DNA of 64,000 bases, taken from Diphasiastrum complanatum (lineage: Eukaryota > Streptophyta > Lycopodiopsida > Lycopodiales > Lycopodiaceae). The stretch lies in NCBI GenBank assembly GCA_029204225.1, contig CM055111.1, positions 15,689,207-15,753,206 on the forward strand, written 5' to 3'. Made by a program: the position numbers and the translations under genes. Below the pieces are notes generated by a model. The model had not been told where the DNA came from, did no database searches, and saw nothing but the letters and a program-made list of their open reading frames with translations. Below are positions 35,930 to 47,732 of the stretch, one piece after another; positions within the stretch are counted from its first letter, which is position 1, and each line of letters opens with the position of its first letter.

Positions 35930-37414
35930 AACAAACAAGAAAAAATCAAGCACCAAACTCAAGCATTGGTCTTCAATCACCAACCTCAAGCACTGATCTC
36001 CAAGCACTGATCTTCAAGCAGTGATCGCCCTCAATCACTCCAAAGACACTCCAACTTACAGAAAACAAATTGAGAGAAAAGGTGCTGGATCGCGGGAATT
36101 CAATAATTGAAACAGACGTCAGATTCCGATGTTCATGCCCATTCAAACCTGGACGACAGCTGCCAGATGTTGTGGACAACTTTTTGGATTGCTGACGTAG
36201 ACGTTGGAATCCAACATCCATCGCATTCCGACGTTCACATCCGATAACACGTAATTTTAAAAATATATATATATGCCACATCATATCCACGTCGGAATGA
36301 GTTGATTAATGGGCTGTTTTGCTTCTCTCATGTAGCATTCAGCTGGGTTTGTGTTCAAGTAAATGCTACTGAGCTTTATTTTCAGGTAAATGTTGTTTGA
36401 TCCTTTGAATTCAAGTAAATGATGTTACGTTGCATCTACAGAACATGCCAAATTTTTAACATACATTCCAAACAAAGAGATAAAATTATTGGATACTGAA
36501 CTTGAATAAACCAAAGCTAATCACTCAAGACATTCTCACAAATTTTCTCAATCCGAATGTGAAGTCAATGGTGTGGAAATAGACCCTTGTCAAACTCAAT
36601 TTGACAATAAACTCTTCTTTAGGTTTGCTCTTGGATTTTGTGTTTCTCACAAAAATCTCATTATAAATTATCCTTTGTATTCAGTTGATCTAAATGTGGT
36701 TCCAACCTTTTATTTTAAGAGAGTCTCAATTTGTAAAAGCCCTTATTAAGAAAAAAATTGGTGGTACTAATACGAGGAGCAAGAGTGACAATCTTAAGTG
36801 GCATATTTTATCACAAATTTTTTAGTTGTATTTTGCACACATTTTTCAATTCAATCAATTGTAGGCATTAATATTTTAGTCATCATAAATATGTGTATTT
36901 TAGAAATAATTCAACAAATGTTTTTTTTTAAAAAGAATTTTTAAACTGTTCAAATCAGTTCAAGTTTCAATTGTTTTCACAAAAGTTAAACTTCCAAAGT
37001 TTGAAAATCTGAAATTATTCCAAAAAAAAATCAATAATCTCATCACATTTGAAAGTTTACAGTAGAGCCAAATTTGGAATTGAAAGAATTAATAATAAAT
37101 TATGTTTTTTCATATTTGTAAATTATAACAAAATGAAACTTTTTTAATTTTTTATTAATTTTTACATATTTGGCAAACAATTTTCAACCTTTTGAAAAAA
37201 TGAGTCTCTAGGTCATTTCTAGTTTTTTTGGTCATTGTGTTCTAGGATATAAAAGGAACCTAATACGTTCTTGTTTTCAGAGCTAGTTTATATTTTGTTT
37301 GTGTTCAATCTCATGTCTCCTTTTTTCTTTTTTTCCAGTCTCTAAGGCTTTTGATGGTGGTTCAGTCGAAATGCCAATCAAAGATGTCGTTTGAAAGTTC
37401 TTTGGTCTGGCATG
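35930..37414. other. No gene recognised
   Basis: AT-rich, with poly-A and poly-T runs from about 36700 to 37200. Nothing coding is supported. Confidence 0.5.
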
Positions 37415-37600
37415 GAGTTGGTCGGTTGAGATGGTGAGGAACCCGTTGGTCGAGATTGGACCCAGAACCGTTAGTCGAGATTTGATCGCTTTCGTCGGTC
37501 GAGATCTAATCGAAAACTCGTCGGTCGAGATCTGACGCGAACCCGTCAGTCGAGATCTGACGTGAACCCGTCGGTCGAGATTTGAGGCGAAAGACGCTTT
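37415..37600. repeat. 25-bp minisatellite
   Basis: About seven units with GTCGAGAT starting at 37449, 37474, 37498, 37524, 37549 and 37574 (spacing 24-26), plus a diverged unit near 37424. The best units read GTCGAGATCTGACGYGAACC. GC-richer than its flanks. Confidence 0.88.
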
Positions 37601-37608
37601 CGCCTCAG
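37584..37608. repeat. 11-bp-stem inverted repeat
   Basis: TGAGGCGAAAG, loop ACG, CTTTCGCCTCA: a perfect hairpin at the right end of the minisatellite. It is not followed by a T run, so it is not a terminator. Confidence 0.7.
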
Positions 37609-37689
37609 ATCTGGACCATGTGGTTACCATGTTCTCTCATTAATATTGATCCATATTATCAATACAAGCATTGTCCATAGTCGTTGCAT

Positions 37690-38160
37690 GCATTTCTTGG
37701 AACAATTCATGAAAACATTGAAAGGCTTCGTAAGACAATGAGCAAGGCCTGAGGGTAGCATGGCGGAAGGATGGCTAGTGCAAGAGTCCATGGCTTATAT
37801 CACGAAGTTCCTTGCTCATAGAGATCCTTCTATTCTTCCTCTTTGGGATAATCAGGATGATGAGTGTGTTGTTAGGGAGGTTCCTCAAGGAAAAGGACCG
37901 ATCAAGAGAATGAGTGAGTCCTTCATAGAGAAGGTGAATAAGTTTTGCATTCTTAATAGTGAAGAAATGCAAAAGTGGACTTTGAGATACGAAGAGTCCA
38001 AAGCTCGTACACAAACTGCTTGAGCCACTTTCAGGAGAGGGCATAGAAGACAACCATACCCACCTGACTTCGCCCTTCTACCCAAGGAAATGCCGCTTGA
38101 TTGGCTATGTGATGCCCTTAGAGAAGGCTCGAAAAACAATGAGGAAGTAACAAAGAGAGA
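37690..38160 (+). pseudogene. CACTA-type DUF4218 transposase-protein fragment
   Basis: Reads MHFLEQFMKTLKGFVRQ, stop, ARPEGSMAEGWLVQES, then PQGKG and LNSEEMQKW. The block 'K-G-F-V-R then A-R-P-E-G-S-x-A-E-G' is typical of the DUF4218 region of plant CACTA (En/Spm) transposon proteins. One in-frame stop precedes ARPEG, and another follows KARTQTA at 38023. I see no upstream TNP2 domain and no CACTA terminal repeats. It is a broken fragment. Confidence 0.65.
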
Positions 38161-38960
38161 GCGAGAATTTGCAAGAGGGTGCGATTTTGATATAAGCTAT
38201 GTACATCATTCACATGTTAAGCTATTTGTACATGTAATTTTCTACTATTTGTTATATCCCTAACACATTCTATTCTTTCTCGATCAATACAAAAAATACA
38301 ATTCATTGTGAACGCATTGATGACACTTTTGTATAGAGCGGATTGTCAAAAATAGAAACATCTATGATTGTTGAGTCTGTGAATAATTTCAGATTATTAA
38401 GATCCAAAATGTTTCCTTTGATCTTTGGTTAGATAGACAAGCAACTCACCAATTTTACCAATGTAGAAAAACCAACATCTACACTATGAATGAGATGCAA
38501 ACTCCAATAGAGCAGACTGGGACTCCTAACTATTGGCTATTTTCAGTCATTTTATATTGAAATCTTGCAGCTTTTACATGTCGATTCCTATATAGTGTCA
38601 AAATTGGCTAAAAAATTAGCCTGATTTTTTATGCCAAAAATTTGGCTAACAAGTCGATACATCTGAAGTCTTGTAGATACTTGTTAAGATATCTCATGCT
38701 TCTTTGGAGGTGGTACTATTTGAGACATGAGAAATCTAAATGTCCTTCAGAGTCAAGGATACAATGGCAAGTGCATTGCCATCCTTTGCTTCCCATGTTG
38801 GGAGCAATTCTGGTTCCTTCGGTCTACGTACTGAACCGTTTACATATCCCCATAGCTCCTTCTCGATCAAGATCATCCTCATTTTGAATTTTCAAATATG
38901 GAAATCAATTCCGTTGAACTTGCTAATCAAGCGGATCTCAGAAGTTGAACCTTCCATTAT
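38161..38960. other. No gene recognised
   Basis: Non-coding by eye. Short overlapping ORFs in different frames at 38642-39099 show no domain, though the latter part may be decayed N-terminal gag of the next feature. Confidence 0.4.
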
Positions 38961-38962
38961 GA

Positions 38963-39781
38963 TTGATGATAATGACAAAAGACGAATGCATACGAGACTA
39001 TATCGAGTGTTTCAAATGCCTCAAAAGTCAAGTACAAGAACAGCCCTCCGAACAGATGCTCATCATTTGGTTCCTAGTCGGACATCCGCAATGGATTAGA
39101 CACGAGCTTAAATCAGATCACGAATATATGAGCCTCAAATTAGCTGTGTCTGATGCCATCAAGGAATAAGACAAAGGATCAGATGTTGAGGAATCCAGGG
39201 AAAGGTGAGCACCATGTGCTCCTATCCATGAGTCAAAGTCGATTGAGGACACCCGAGATCAGCTTTGGAAATTCCAGTTGGAGTTGCTTCATAAGCAACA
39301 TCAACTACAGAGGGAGAAACTCACCAATGAGTTTCAAACTACCTTGAAGTCTATCCAAAGCAGTATGCCTAGTCAGCCAAACTCTGCACAAGCACCTTAT
39401 AGACGAAACCTAATATGGTGCCCACACTGTCGGGCTACACATCCTGCTGATGCTTGTCCGTCATACCGGCCTATCCAAGCACATACAATCCAACCATATG
39501 AAGAACACCCATCACAGTCTGGACATTTCCTGACTTATCATGAATACCCACCACAAAGTCTAGAACAATTAGCCATACAAGATGGCTATGCTGTTATACA
39601 AGGGTCATTGCACACCAGATGTTTCATCTGTGGTGAAGCTAGCCACCTCATGGCTGATTGTCCAGTCAAGACCAAGTATCAGGCTGAGTGTCCTGACTGT
39701 ATCAGAAAACACAATTTCAAGGACTATCCAAAACAATCAACTAAGATCCTACCTGCTTGTCACGTTAGTTATGAATCATGA
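38963..39781 (+). pseudogene. Retroelement gag-like CCHC fragment
   Basis: Two offset frames. 38963-39169 reads ECFKCLKSQVQEQPSEQ. 39278-39781 has a charged segment (LHKQHQLQREKL), a Cys/His motif CPHCRATHPADAC, then CFICGEASHLMADC, a perfect CX2CX4HX4C zinc knuckle, and a further CPDCIRKHNFKDY. This layout resembles a retrotransposon gag, more like gypsy than the copia gags here, but no protease or RT follows. The family is not certain. Confidence 0.55.
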
Positions 39782-41494
39782 TAGGATCCTCACGACAACA
39801 ACATGAGCACCATGGCAACCAACAGTTAAACTTGTTGCTCAATTGAGAAGTTTCTTGCAAACTTCTACATTACCGCACAATACACCAGCTCCATAATGCA
39901 AAAGGACACTAATATGAAATGAGTCATTGTTGAAAGAAAGTGAAACCGATAGTCCATCATCTACTACAATGTCCAACCAAGAGCAACCTCCACAGGAAAT
40001 TGATAGTTTTTCTCCCCTTCTACAACCTCAAATCTATTTGTCTTTCCACGTGCTGATAAGATTTCCAATGTGCCAATACACAATAAATCTATGATTCGGA
40101 AATCCAGATAGAGATTCGGTTCTGAATCTCTTGCTCAGAGAGGTCCTTAGGACATAGTACCTCAACCATATCTACATCTCAAACTATATCTTACAACATC
40201 TACTATCAATGATGATAGATTTTAGTGTAACCAACCCTGTCTTGTTTTGACAAGGGCATGTCAGAGTAAGTCACATTACTCTACAAAAAAATGGAATATT
40301 GCAACTGTCAACGAAAATTATCAATGTCGATGAATGCAAGTTTTGTTTGACAAGTGCACTACAGTTCTCACTCTCTGTACAGTTTGTTTATTTCCTTGTT
40401 GCCCTTCATTCCTAGTGTGTGATTGATTTTTGCATGAGAAATACCTATTGCACGAGAGTCTTCCGTAGAGCATCTCAATCATACATTTTCATTCATATAT
40501 CCACCTTCAGATCACCTTGCACAGAGTTTACAATGTTTGTGCATACTGAAGCTTTGAGAAATCTTTCTCACGTTAGAGTTGATTCCTGAATCTCATCGTC
40601 ATATTCATCTTTGAGTCAACTACAACAAGATTGAAACAAATATAGTTAAAATCTGTTCAATCTTTACTCCAGTCACATGTTCAACACGTTTTCAACTACG
40701 TGTTCCACACGCCGATCCAATCCTAACATGAACAGTTACAAACAACAACATTCCCACCAACAGATTTTTGGGGGGGAAGAGTGGATATGCTTGGATCCAC
40801 TTGAGCAGTTACGCTGCCAACAAGATCAATAGCCAAGGTCACAAGTCAAATATAAAAAGACAAGGCTAAAGACAACAAATGGGTAATCTGAAGAGACTCA
40901 ATTAAAATAAGTATTCCAGTCACAATGAAAATCCTTCAGAAAAGTGAAACACAAGCATTGGAAAATCAATCTCCTTCAACCAATTTCCTGCCATACTTCT
41001 TCACCCATTCTCATGCCTATCATCCACACCATCTACCGATGTCACAACCTCCACTCTTCCTTCTATATGTTTGTTTGTCTTCAGTTTACTGTTCTTCTAA
41101 GAAATCCCCAATTTTTGATAGTCTTACCGAAGCAGCTGATAGATCATTGCAAGTATCTTGCGGAGACTAACTGCCACCTACAATGGATGATCAGCCAAAC
41201 AAAGATCTAAGAAGCAGATGACAAAGCAACTAGAAGACATAAGAAATTAAGCAAAGAACCTGAGGAGGAAAGGACAAAAACTTAAGCAACAGATGAATCA
41301 GATCAACCTTGATCAAAAGAAACTCTCCGAAGCAATGATAGTTGAATCCTCTTCTATGAAGTCCAAAGAGATCCAAAAGTAATGGATCAAAAGAAAGAGC
41401 TGAAGTAAAGTAAAGATGAAGACAACCATGAACCTGGTTCGTGGTCGAAGCTCGACATTGCAAGAGTCCAAGGCTGCAACTGTAGATGCATCTG
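39782..41494. other. No gene recognised
   Basis: Non-coding. A purine run TTTTTGGGGGGGAAGAG near 40765-40783 could be a polypurine tract of the element that carried the gag-like fragment, but no LTR pair is visible. Confidence 0.4.
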
Positions 41495-42196
41495 CATTCA
41501 AGATCAGATACAATGAGAAAATCATCTATATTGATTTCTCTTCTGAATTTCTTCAAGCACTGCATGCGAATCCACGTAGTGCATTGGCGTGAGAGAAACG
41601 TGGTTCTCTCACGAGTAATAGTCTTGCTTCACTAGCGGACAGTTGGATATTCTGATCCTAGACAGAATTGTCTTCGCGCGCAGGCGGACATGTATTCTGT
41701 ATATCGTCTTGATTGCTTACCAGCATCAGACTTCTGTATATATTACCCACTGTGTATCATGTTTTTGATCTACATGTCAAGTATAATGCAGTAAGTATGG
41801 TCTCTCTGTGTAAATCTAAGATTAGAGTGATTAAGCATCTACAACTAACCAGAGAATTACAAGAGTGGCAGATTAGCCACGACCTAGGGAGTATCTGCTA
41901 ATGTCATGCCATCAGATCAAATTACTGTACTTATGGGTACTTGCATGATCTTTGTGGTACTCCTTGGGGTGTGAGCGCTGAACGGGTTTTGTTTACCACG
42001 TCTGTCTTCAACCGTACTAGACCGCGAAAGAATCTTGTTCGTGGATCTTTTGTGTTCACGAACCATTCGTCTTCGTCTCTGTTGACTTTTTGCGTTCGTG
42101 AAACTCTTTGTGTTTCATGTCTCCAAATGTTCGAGTTCGCGAACATGTTCATCAGGCGAAGGGCTGAAAGCTAGCAAGCCTTTGTAATCAGAAACA
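41495..42196 (-). repeat. 3' LTR of G (partial)
   Basis: Sense start TGTTTCTGATTACAAAGG at 42196 matches the orphan LTR at 18593. The stretch 41565-41740 matches 45530-45730. Similarity ends near 41495. Confidence 0.72.
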
Positions 42197-42222
42197 TTTT
42201 GTTCCTTCAGCTCCCTCTCAAA

Positions 42223-43200
42223 TCATAATAGCTTTACGATCCTGAGACTGCTCCTTTGTCTCTCAAAGAGTCCTTTGTCCAGGGCCTCTGTGAAGATGTC
42301 AGCAACCATGTCTTTCATTCCTATGAAGGTGGTCTGCATCATTTTCTTTTCAATCAGATCCCTGATCAAGTGATACTTGATGGCAATGTGCTTCGTTCTG
42401 AAATGGAACACGGGATCTTTCATCAGGTATATTGCAGAGGTGTTGTCCATCTGCAAGACCAGAGGCTCATTCCTGATTCGTCCAGGAACTGCCTTAGCCA
42501 AATTATTCCATTGGCCATCTTCACTGTTGCTACGTACTCTGCTTCACAGGATGGCTGGGCTACAATGGTCTGCTTCTTGCTAACCCAAAGAACTGCTGCT
42601 CTTGATGTGATGGTGCATCCTCATGAGACGTTTTACAATTGTCCTTGAGAAATGCCTAGCTAGCATCATTGTAGGAAAGTATCCTGAGACCTGCACCATG
42701 ACAATAACACAAGCCATAGTCCCTCATTAATTGAAGATATTGCAAAATTTGTTTTGCAATCTTCCAATGTGTCGAGCCTGGATTCGTGCAGTATTGGCTA
42801 ATCCATAACACTGCATAAGCAATATCAGGACGTGTGTTGTCTGCAAGGTACATCAGTGATCCTATCAGCTTCCTGTAAGGTGTGGGCTGCATTTGTTCTC
42901 TCTTTGCCTCAGTCCTTGGACAATCATCATTCGTTAGCACCATCCCTGCGAGCATTGGAGTGTTTGCTCCTTTGTAGTTTAACATCCCAAAGTCCTCTAG
43001 GATTTTCTGGGTGTATCTGGACCGATGAAGGTATAACTTACCTCCCTCATAGTCCCTTTCGATTTGTAAGCCTAGGTAACAACTGGCTTCTCCCAGATCC
43101 ACTATCTCAAAATGTTTTGAGATGTTTGTCTTCACCTCAGCAATTAGCTGCTCACTCCTACAAAGTATCAAAGTGTCGTCCACATATATAGCGTTGAAAC
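42223..43200 (-). pseudogene. Copia G RT end and RNase H
   Basis: RT resumes at YVDDTLILC near 43190, then SCYLGLQIERD, PYRKLIGSLMYL and RPDIAYAV down to 42656. Frames break at about 42650. RNase H follows with MDNTSAIYLMKDPVFHF and KHIAIKYHLIRDL, ending at 42223. RT upstream of YVDD is missing: sequence jumps from integrase (43338) through a short linker to YVDD. Confidence 0.85.
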
Positions 43201-43337
43201 CATCTTGGTTTATAGGAACTGCGGTGGTAGGTTGTCTCTCGAATCTTTCTTCATCAGATTCGTCATTCGAATGGGAGACGACTCAAAAATCTTTGTTTTC
43301 ATGTTCGTCTGCTACTCCCTCTGTCACTAGCGTCAGG

Positions 43338-45099
43338 TCATAGTATTGTCTCTCCAGAACTTTGTAGGATAAAATACACTCTGGCAAACTTGCTATAATC
43401 ATCAATAAAGGGTATATAATATTCTGAACCTCCTAATGAAATCACGTTGAATGGTCCACAGATGTCAGAATGCACTAGCTCCAGAATCTTAGTCGTTCTG
43501 TAGGAGTCTTTGACGAATGGAGTGCACGACATCTTGCCTTTTAAACATGCATCACAGGTGGTCAAACTGGTTGCATTCAAGATGCTGACCCCCTGTTATC
43601 GCTCCATGATGACATGCCTGGTAAAGTGCCATTGAGTTCATGTGGCAGAGTCTTTTGTGCCACAGAGTGTCTGGCGAGTCATCATGGGTCTGATGCATCT
43701 GATCTTCAGGTAGGTGCACCTTCAGATGATATAGGTTGGCTTTTCTTATGCCTTGAGCTATGAGAGTGCTGGTGCTGGCGTCAATCACATTGCATGCTTC
43801 GTTAGAAAATGTCACACACTTGCTATTCTTGCTACAGAGAGAAAGTCTTGCTGTAGAGTAGGCATGAATAGAACATCCTCGAGTCGTCTGTCTCTGTCGT
43901 TGGTGTTGAGCCATAGTGAACCAATGTCTTTCACTTGATGTCTAGATCCATCCCCCAAGAACTATGAATCTCGAGAGATCCACACTTCTGAAATCAGACA
44001 TTATTCGTCGTGATGTCACGAAGTGTGGGGTGGCACTTGAATCTAGAATCACCTCATGTGTGTCAGACATTGATGTTGCACACACATCTTCACAGATGTA
44101 GGCGGTCGAATAATTTATATTCGTTCTTTCTTCGCCCATCTTCGAGCTCTCGGGCTCCTCGACATAGGAAGAACTATTGTTGTTCTCCTATCTGTTCTGT
44201 GTTGATCTGTTTCTTGGGTTATGGTGGCAGTCCATGGCTGCATGACCCTTCTTATGGCAATGGATACACTCAATCTTGGGATTGAGCCAGCTAGTATATA
44301 CTATATGCCCGTCTCTTCTGCATCTCATGCAGGTCTTCTTGTCTGTATCTTGTCGTTTTGACCTCCGTTTGGTCTTCTAGTTGCTCTTGCTGGTCCTCTC
44401 TGCTTGCTGGTCATGATCCTGCCTCTGATCCGACTCCCTCTTAGGCTTGAATTATTTCTTGGATTTTTCTCTGTTGTCGTAGAGGGCCTGGTCAGAGCCA
44501 TCCTTGTGATCAAGGTGTTCTCTGGCCTCAACTTCCTCTCGAATCTCGACAATCACCTTTTCAAAGTTCGTGGTGAAATCTTTCGCGAGCAGGATTCGTG
44601 TCGTCTGGAAAGATCTGGATAAGGCTCTCAACAGATACGTGAGGTCCTTCTCACCTGATATTGCATTATCTGTTCCAGAGTTGTGTAGAGATAGAAACAG
44701 ATCCTTCATCTTTCTCATGAAGGAGGTGAGGTCTTTTCCATCCCATTGTAGATTTGTCAACTGATCTTCCAGCATCATGATCTGACTTTTTTATTTCGTC
44801 TGAAATCTTGTGAGCAGTGCATCCCACATCCCCTTAGATTTGGAGAATGTAGCCAGATCAAGTGTAAGGCTATCTTCGATGGAAGATGATAGCAAGGTTA
44901 CTGCCTTGTCGTTTTTCTCCCTCCATTCGCGTAGCTCCTTGCCTGTTGTTGTAGGCAATTCTTCTGTGCCATCCACCCAGGAAAAGAGTCCTTCGCCCTT
45001 AAATATTAAGGATGTCTTAACTTTCTAGGCTAGAAAGTTAGATCCTAAAGAATCAAGTATAGTGCAGATCTTGCTTTGCATGCTGCTGATTGAAGCCAT
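43338..45099 (-). pseudogene. Copia G gag, protease, partial integrase
   Basis: Gag starts at ATG 45099 (MASISSMQSKICTILDSLG). A TAG follows at codon 25, and more stops come near 44790 and 44450. The zinc knuckle CIHCHKKGHAAMDC lies near 44230-44275, preceded by a second CMRCRRDGH. Protease has LDSSATPHFV near 44030 (Ser in place of the Gly of DSGAT). The integrase zinc motif begins LWHKRLCHMN near 43665, then HSDICGPF with the first catalytic Asp. The frame stops at 43338, before the second Asp and the Glu. Non-functional. Confidence 0.82.
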
Positions 45100-45201
45100 T
45101 GTTTCTTGAAGTCTGTTTCCTTGTTGATGGTTGATTGTCTGAATGCTTGGCCTCCTGGATCTAATAGCTTCTTTTGGCTATGTCAGAATTTGGCAGGGCG
45201 G

Positions 45202-45213
45202 GCTCTGATACCA
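45202..45213 (-). promoter_or_regulatory. Primer binding site of G
   Basis: Sense-strand TGGTATCAGAGC abuts the 5' LTR. Confidence 0.85.
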
Positions 45214-45727
45214 CTGAGGAGAATCAGTCATGATTCGCAAGGCAAATCCGGCACGACTCCCTCTCTCAGCTCGGATGGAGTTCAGATGCGACCACTGGAC
45301 ATTGCCAGCTGAATCGCTCTTACAATCCTCTAGAGTGTAGTCAATCATTGCTGATCTACGTTCATAAAATTAATACAACATTCGATTTAGTTTCAACCAA
45401 ATTGTGGAATTCAAAAGAACAAGAAAACTCAAACATACAAAATAAGCAGCATATGCATTCGCATTCAAGATTAGATACAATAAGAAAATCGTCTATATTG
45501 ATTTCTCTTCTGAATTTCTTCAAGTACTGCATGCAAATCCACGCAGTGCATTGGCATGGGAGAAACACGGTTCTCTCACGAGTGATAGTCTTGCTTCACT
45601 AGCAGACAATTGGATCTTTTGCTCCTAGACAGAATTGTCTTTGCACGCAGGCGGACATGTATTCTGTATATGGTCTTGATTGCTTACTAGCATCAGACTT
45701 CTGTATATATTACCCACTGTGTATTAT
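45214..45727 (-). repeat. 5' LTR of G (partial)
   Basis: Keeps the LTR end next to the primer site. Its start is lost: sequence switches at about 45727 from 'tgtgtattata' to RT of H. Confidence 0.72.
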
Positions 45728-46810
45728 ACAAGGTTGGTGAGGAGAAAAAGTGTGCTACTTAAGGAAGAGCCTATATGGCTTGAAGCAAGCACCTTGAGCT
45801 TGGTACTCTAGGTTGCATGATTTTCTCTATTCCCTTGGCTTTGTACTAAGTGCTTATGAACCTTCTTTATATTTCAAATGTAATGAAGGATGATCATCAT
45901 TTTGGTGCTTTATGATGACATCATCATGAAGGAATAAGCAAATTAGTTAAAGTTGATTTATCTAGTGAGTTCAAGATGGTAGATCAAGGCTTCCTAAAGT
46001 TTATACTTGGGATATAAGTGTCTAGAAGTAGCAATTGTACCTTCATAAGTCAATCTAAGTATGATACTTCCATTTTTGAAAGATTTGGTATGAAAGATTG
46101 TAAGGGGTTTGACACCCCTATGGAGCATGTTGTGAAAGCAACTAATGAAGGTGATAAAGCGTCCTTTCAGGACATCACTCTCTTTAGGAAGCTTATAGGC
46201 TTTCTAATCTATTTAACCATCACTAGACCTGACTTAAGTTTTTGTGTAAGCAAGTTGAGTCAAAGTATGCAAGCTCCATTAGTTCATCATTGAAAAAGTG
46301 CCAAGAGACTACTTAGATATGTTTCTAGTACTAGATTTTTTGGCATACTTTATGAAGGATCTAACTTGCACTTGAAAGCCTACTCGGATTCAGATTTTGC
46401 AGGTGAAAAGATGGATAGAAAGTCCATTAGTGCATTTGAAACATTTCTTTGTGGAGGAGTAATATCTTGGCTTTCCAAAAAGCAAGTCTCACTATCTTCT
46501 TGTGAAGCCGAGTACAAGGCATTGACTTCAACAACCAAAGAGCTCCTATGGCTAAGAAGACTCATGATGGAGCTACATGTGCTAGAGGCCGAGGAGATCC
46601 CTTACATATTTTGTGACAATCAAACTTCTAAACAAATTGCTTCAAGTCCTATCTTCCATGCTAGAACAAAGCATATTGAGATAGCTCATCACTTTGTGAG
46701 AGAGAAGGTACAATCCAAGGAGGTGCAACTACATCATGTACCATCATCCGAATGCATAGTTGATATCTTAACCCCAAGCCATTGTCCAAAGATCCATTTT
46801 TTATGTTAAG
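45728..46810 (+). pseudogene. Copia H RT/RNase H
   Basis: Same sequence as the C-terminal third of E polyprotein with stops and indels. KLIGFLIYLTITRPDLSF, AYSDSDFAG, SSCEAEYKALTS and ARTKHIEIAHHFVRE are intact blocks. A frameshift in 'LTKPLS' (reads LTPSHCP) ends the frame early. YVDD is destroyed near 45910. Confidence 0.88.
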
Positions 46811-46871
46811 ATATGCTCTTGGAATTGTAGATAGATGTAATTAGATTTGCCAAGTTAGAAGTGAGGAGGAG

Positions 46872-47732
46872 TGTTGAAAATTGTCACTTCTCACTTGACA
46901 TTGGTTATTGTAAATAATGATCAAACATTAGAACAATATTGATGATCTGATTTCACACGTGTGGAGCCTGTTCCCACGTGTGAAAGGACATACTTTTCAT
47001 ACCTATATATATCTAAATTGATTTTGTATCAATCTAGTTAGTGTGAACATGATATGACTAGCTTTTAGTCGAGTTGGCTAGTCACCTAGAAATTAGCTTT
47101 TTCTTGCATGTGCATGAGTAAATGCTCCCACATGGCAAGTGGATGTTCACATGTGTGTATAGAGTTCTAGAAGATAAGAGTTGACCATTTTCCTTTAGAT
47201 CCAATTTTGTAGAAAATATTCCTATATTCTAGAAGACTAGCTCCTTGGATTTTAGCCAGATTCTAGAAGGTCAACTTTGGATAAGAATCAAGGATGGATC
47301 AAATGGATAGATCTGAGTGATGTGGCACTCTTCACACGTGTGAAGACCTGCTGGACTATACCAAACTCATGGATGTACTTGATCCATAAAAGGATCATCA
47401 TTTTGCTAAGAAGATTGATGAGACTTTTGCATTCTACACTTTTGTGAGATTTCTAGTCATTTGTCTTTTGATTTGAATGAATGATTGCTATCTAGGACTA
47501 TTGTACTTGTTGTTTCAGGTGCAGGCCGTAATGTGGACAGTACTCCACACGTGTGAGGCCGCCTTCACTAATTTATGATGTGTTGATCCATTGCTCTTGC
47601 TTAAATCCATGTGTAGTGAATCTAGATCAAGATCTAATGTGTAGAACTTGATAGATCCATTGATTAAGCAACCAATAACTCTCTATGATTGTTAAGTACA
47701 ATCATTATTGTCCTAAAATGAAAATTTTATCA
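46872..47732 (+). repeat. 3' LTR of H
   Basis: 861 bp, TGTTGAAAATTG to AAAATTTTATCA, in the same order as the LTR of E. Preceded by GAGGAGGAG. Exact CACACGTGTG at 46954, 47333 and 47546. Confidence 0.88.

Larger units (their letters stand above)
41495..45727 (-). mobile_element. Copia element G, decayed, both LTRs truncated
   Basis: Minus-strand copia: partial 3' LTR (41495-42196), RNase H and RT, part of integrase, protease, gag, primer site, partial 5' LTR (45214-45727). The 5' LTR lacks its start and abuts H. The 3' LTR lacks its end. Zinc-knuckle context (KIECIHCHKKGH) and RT are close to J (58820 onward). An orphan LTR of the same family lies at 18593-19352. Confidence 0.82.
45728..47732 (+). 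mobile_element. Copia element H, 5'-truncated, family of E
   Basis: Plus-strand member of E's family lacking its 5' LTR, gag, protease, integrase and early RT. It starts at GEEKVCYLRKSLYGLKQAP, with degraded YVDD near 45910, RNase H to 46809, polypurine tract and 861-bp 3' LTR. The left end abuts the truncated LTR of G. The right end abuts integrase of I exactly at the LTR edge, which suggests H had inserted into I. Left part and duplication are lost. Confidence 0.85.

Noticed and set aside
35597-36024. ORFs with Arg-Glu or Ser-Leu runs on both strands
   Set aside because: They are translations of CT microsatellites and have no other protein-like sequence.
37584-37608. Hairpin as a transcription terminator
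   Set aside because: No T run follows and the DNA is eukaryotic; it is better seen as part of the minisatellite or a transposon end.
40765-40783. G-rich run as polypurine tract of a gypsy element
   Set aside because: No LTR pair or pol sequence is visible around it. Kept only as a remark.
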